Below, one piece after another: positions 14,870-15,124 of a stretch of DNA of 15,124 bases. This DNA comes from JBAUHN01 sp049680295 (GTDB taxonomy: Bacteria; Pseudomonadota; Alphaproteobacteria; Rhodobacterales; Rhodobacteraceae). The stretch's first letter is position 1. Every line of letters starts with the position of its first letter. The notes below the pieces were generated by a model, which made no database searches, was not told the origin of the DNA, and saw only the letters and a program-made list of their open reading frames with translations. The position numbers and the translations under genes are program-made. The stretch lies in contig JBAUHN010000435.1 of NCBI GenBank assembly GCA_049680295.1, positions 1 to 15,124 on the forward strand, written 5' to 3'.

Positions 14870-15124
14870 TCAGGCCCGATCAGCGGGTGACCCAGGCATC
14901 AGTTCATAAGGTGATTTCCAGCCTGGCACTTCGGAAAGTCGGGTAAGCCAGCGATCAATGTGGGGCCAGTCGGCGCGGTCAAACCCAAAGGGTTCGGGAT
15001 AATAGAGGTACCCGCAACACGACAGATCAGCATTGGTCAATTCAGATCCGACAATCCAGTCGCGTCCAACAAGATGATTGTCCAAAACCGAATAAGCGGC
15101 TTTTAGACGCCCTTGATGAAAGGT
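14870..15124 (-). CDS. Glutathione S-transferase-like protein, C-terminal part only
   Basis: The reading frame is open to the window's right edge, so only the last 84 residues are seen and the true start lies outside. The visible part is the helical C-terminal GST domain: LVGRDWIVGSELTNADLSCC (the conserved SxTxAD N-capping region of helix 6), then GYLYYPEPFGFDRADWPHID and RWLTRLSEVPGW, ending PGSPADRA. The glutathione-binding thioredoxin-fold half is not in view, so activity cannot be judged. It lies 63 bases upstream of fadA on the same strand and may be the first visible gene of that operon. A detoxification or CoA/glutathione-linked role is only a guess. Confidence 0.8.
   Translation of the reverse strand, partial: TFHQGRLKAAYSVLDNHLVGRDWIVGSELTNADLSCCGYLYYPEPFGFDRADWPHIDRWLTRLSEVPGWKSPYELMPGSPADRA

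Overview
The window looks like chromosomal DNA from an alphaproteobacterium, most likely Rhodobacterales (Roseobacter group). This rests on protein style and gene sets: a cdd-deoA-deoB-upp salvage run, a Hint_2-type protein, a SPOR-domain secreted protein, a PRK08162-like acyl-CoA synthetase and an fadA-X-fadJ operon. It is inferred from family resemblance, since no rRNA or other marker is present. Base composition is moderately GC-rich by eye. I see no tRNA, rRNA, insertion sequence, CRISPR array or prophage gene. Coding density is high; the longest gene-free stretch is 276 bases (9399-9674).

Left part (1-4958, + strand). A tight nucleoside-salvage operon: cytidine deaminase (cdd), thymidine phosphorylase (deoA, 4 bases after cdd), phosphopentomutase (deoB, overlapping the deoA stop) and uracil phosphoribosyltransferase (upp, 105 bases later). 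Together they deaminate cytidines, split pyrimidine deoxynucleosides, feed (deoxy)ribose-1-phosphate to the pentose pools and recapture uracil as UMP. A secreted SPOR-domain protein follows on the same strand.

Middle (4968-10349). Two minus-strand genes come first: a single-pass membrane protein that looks like a degenerate M48 peptidase, and an AMP-forming acyl-CoA synthetase. Divergent from the latter are an EamA/DMT permease and a short carbohydrate-type sulfotransferase. After a 276-base intergenic region rich in small repeats comes a Hint_2-like protein that lacks the expected nucleophile, closed by a strong bidirectional terminator at 10391-10423.

Right part (10433-15124, minus strand). 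A fatty-acid beta-oxidation operon is transcribed leftward: a glutathione-S-transferase-like gene (truncated by the window edge), fadA thiolase, an unnamed 321-residue protein made of two NTF2-like repeats, and fadJ/fadB (hydratase/3-hydroxyacyl-CoA dehydrogenase). The last three are separated by 1 base or overlap, so they are very probably co-translated. With the acyl-CoA synthetase at 6060-7688 the window covers activation, hydration, oxidation and thiolysis; no acyl-CoA dehydrogenase is present.

The least explained items are the duplicated NTF2-like protein inside the fad operon, the M48-like protein with no zinc motif, and the Hint-like protein without its catalytic residues.
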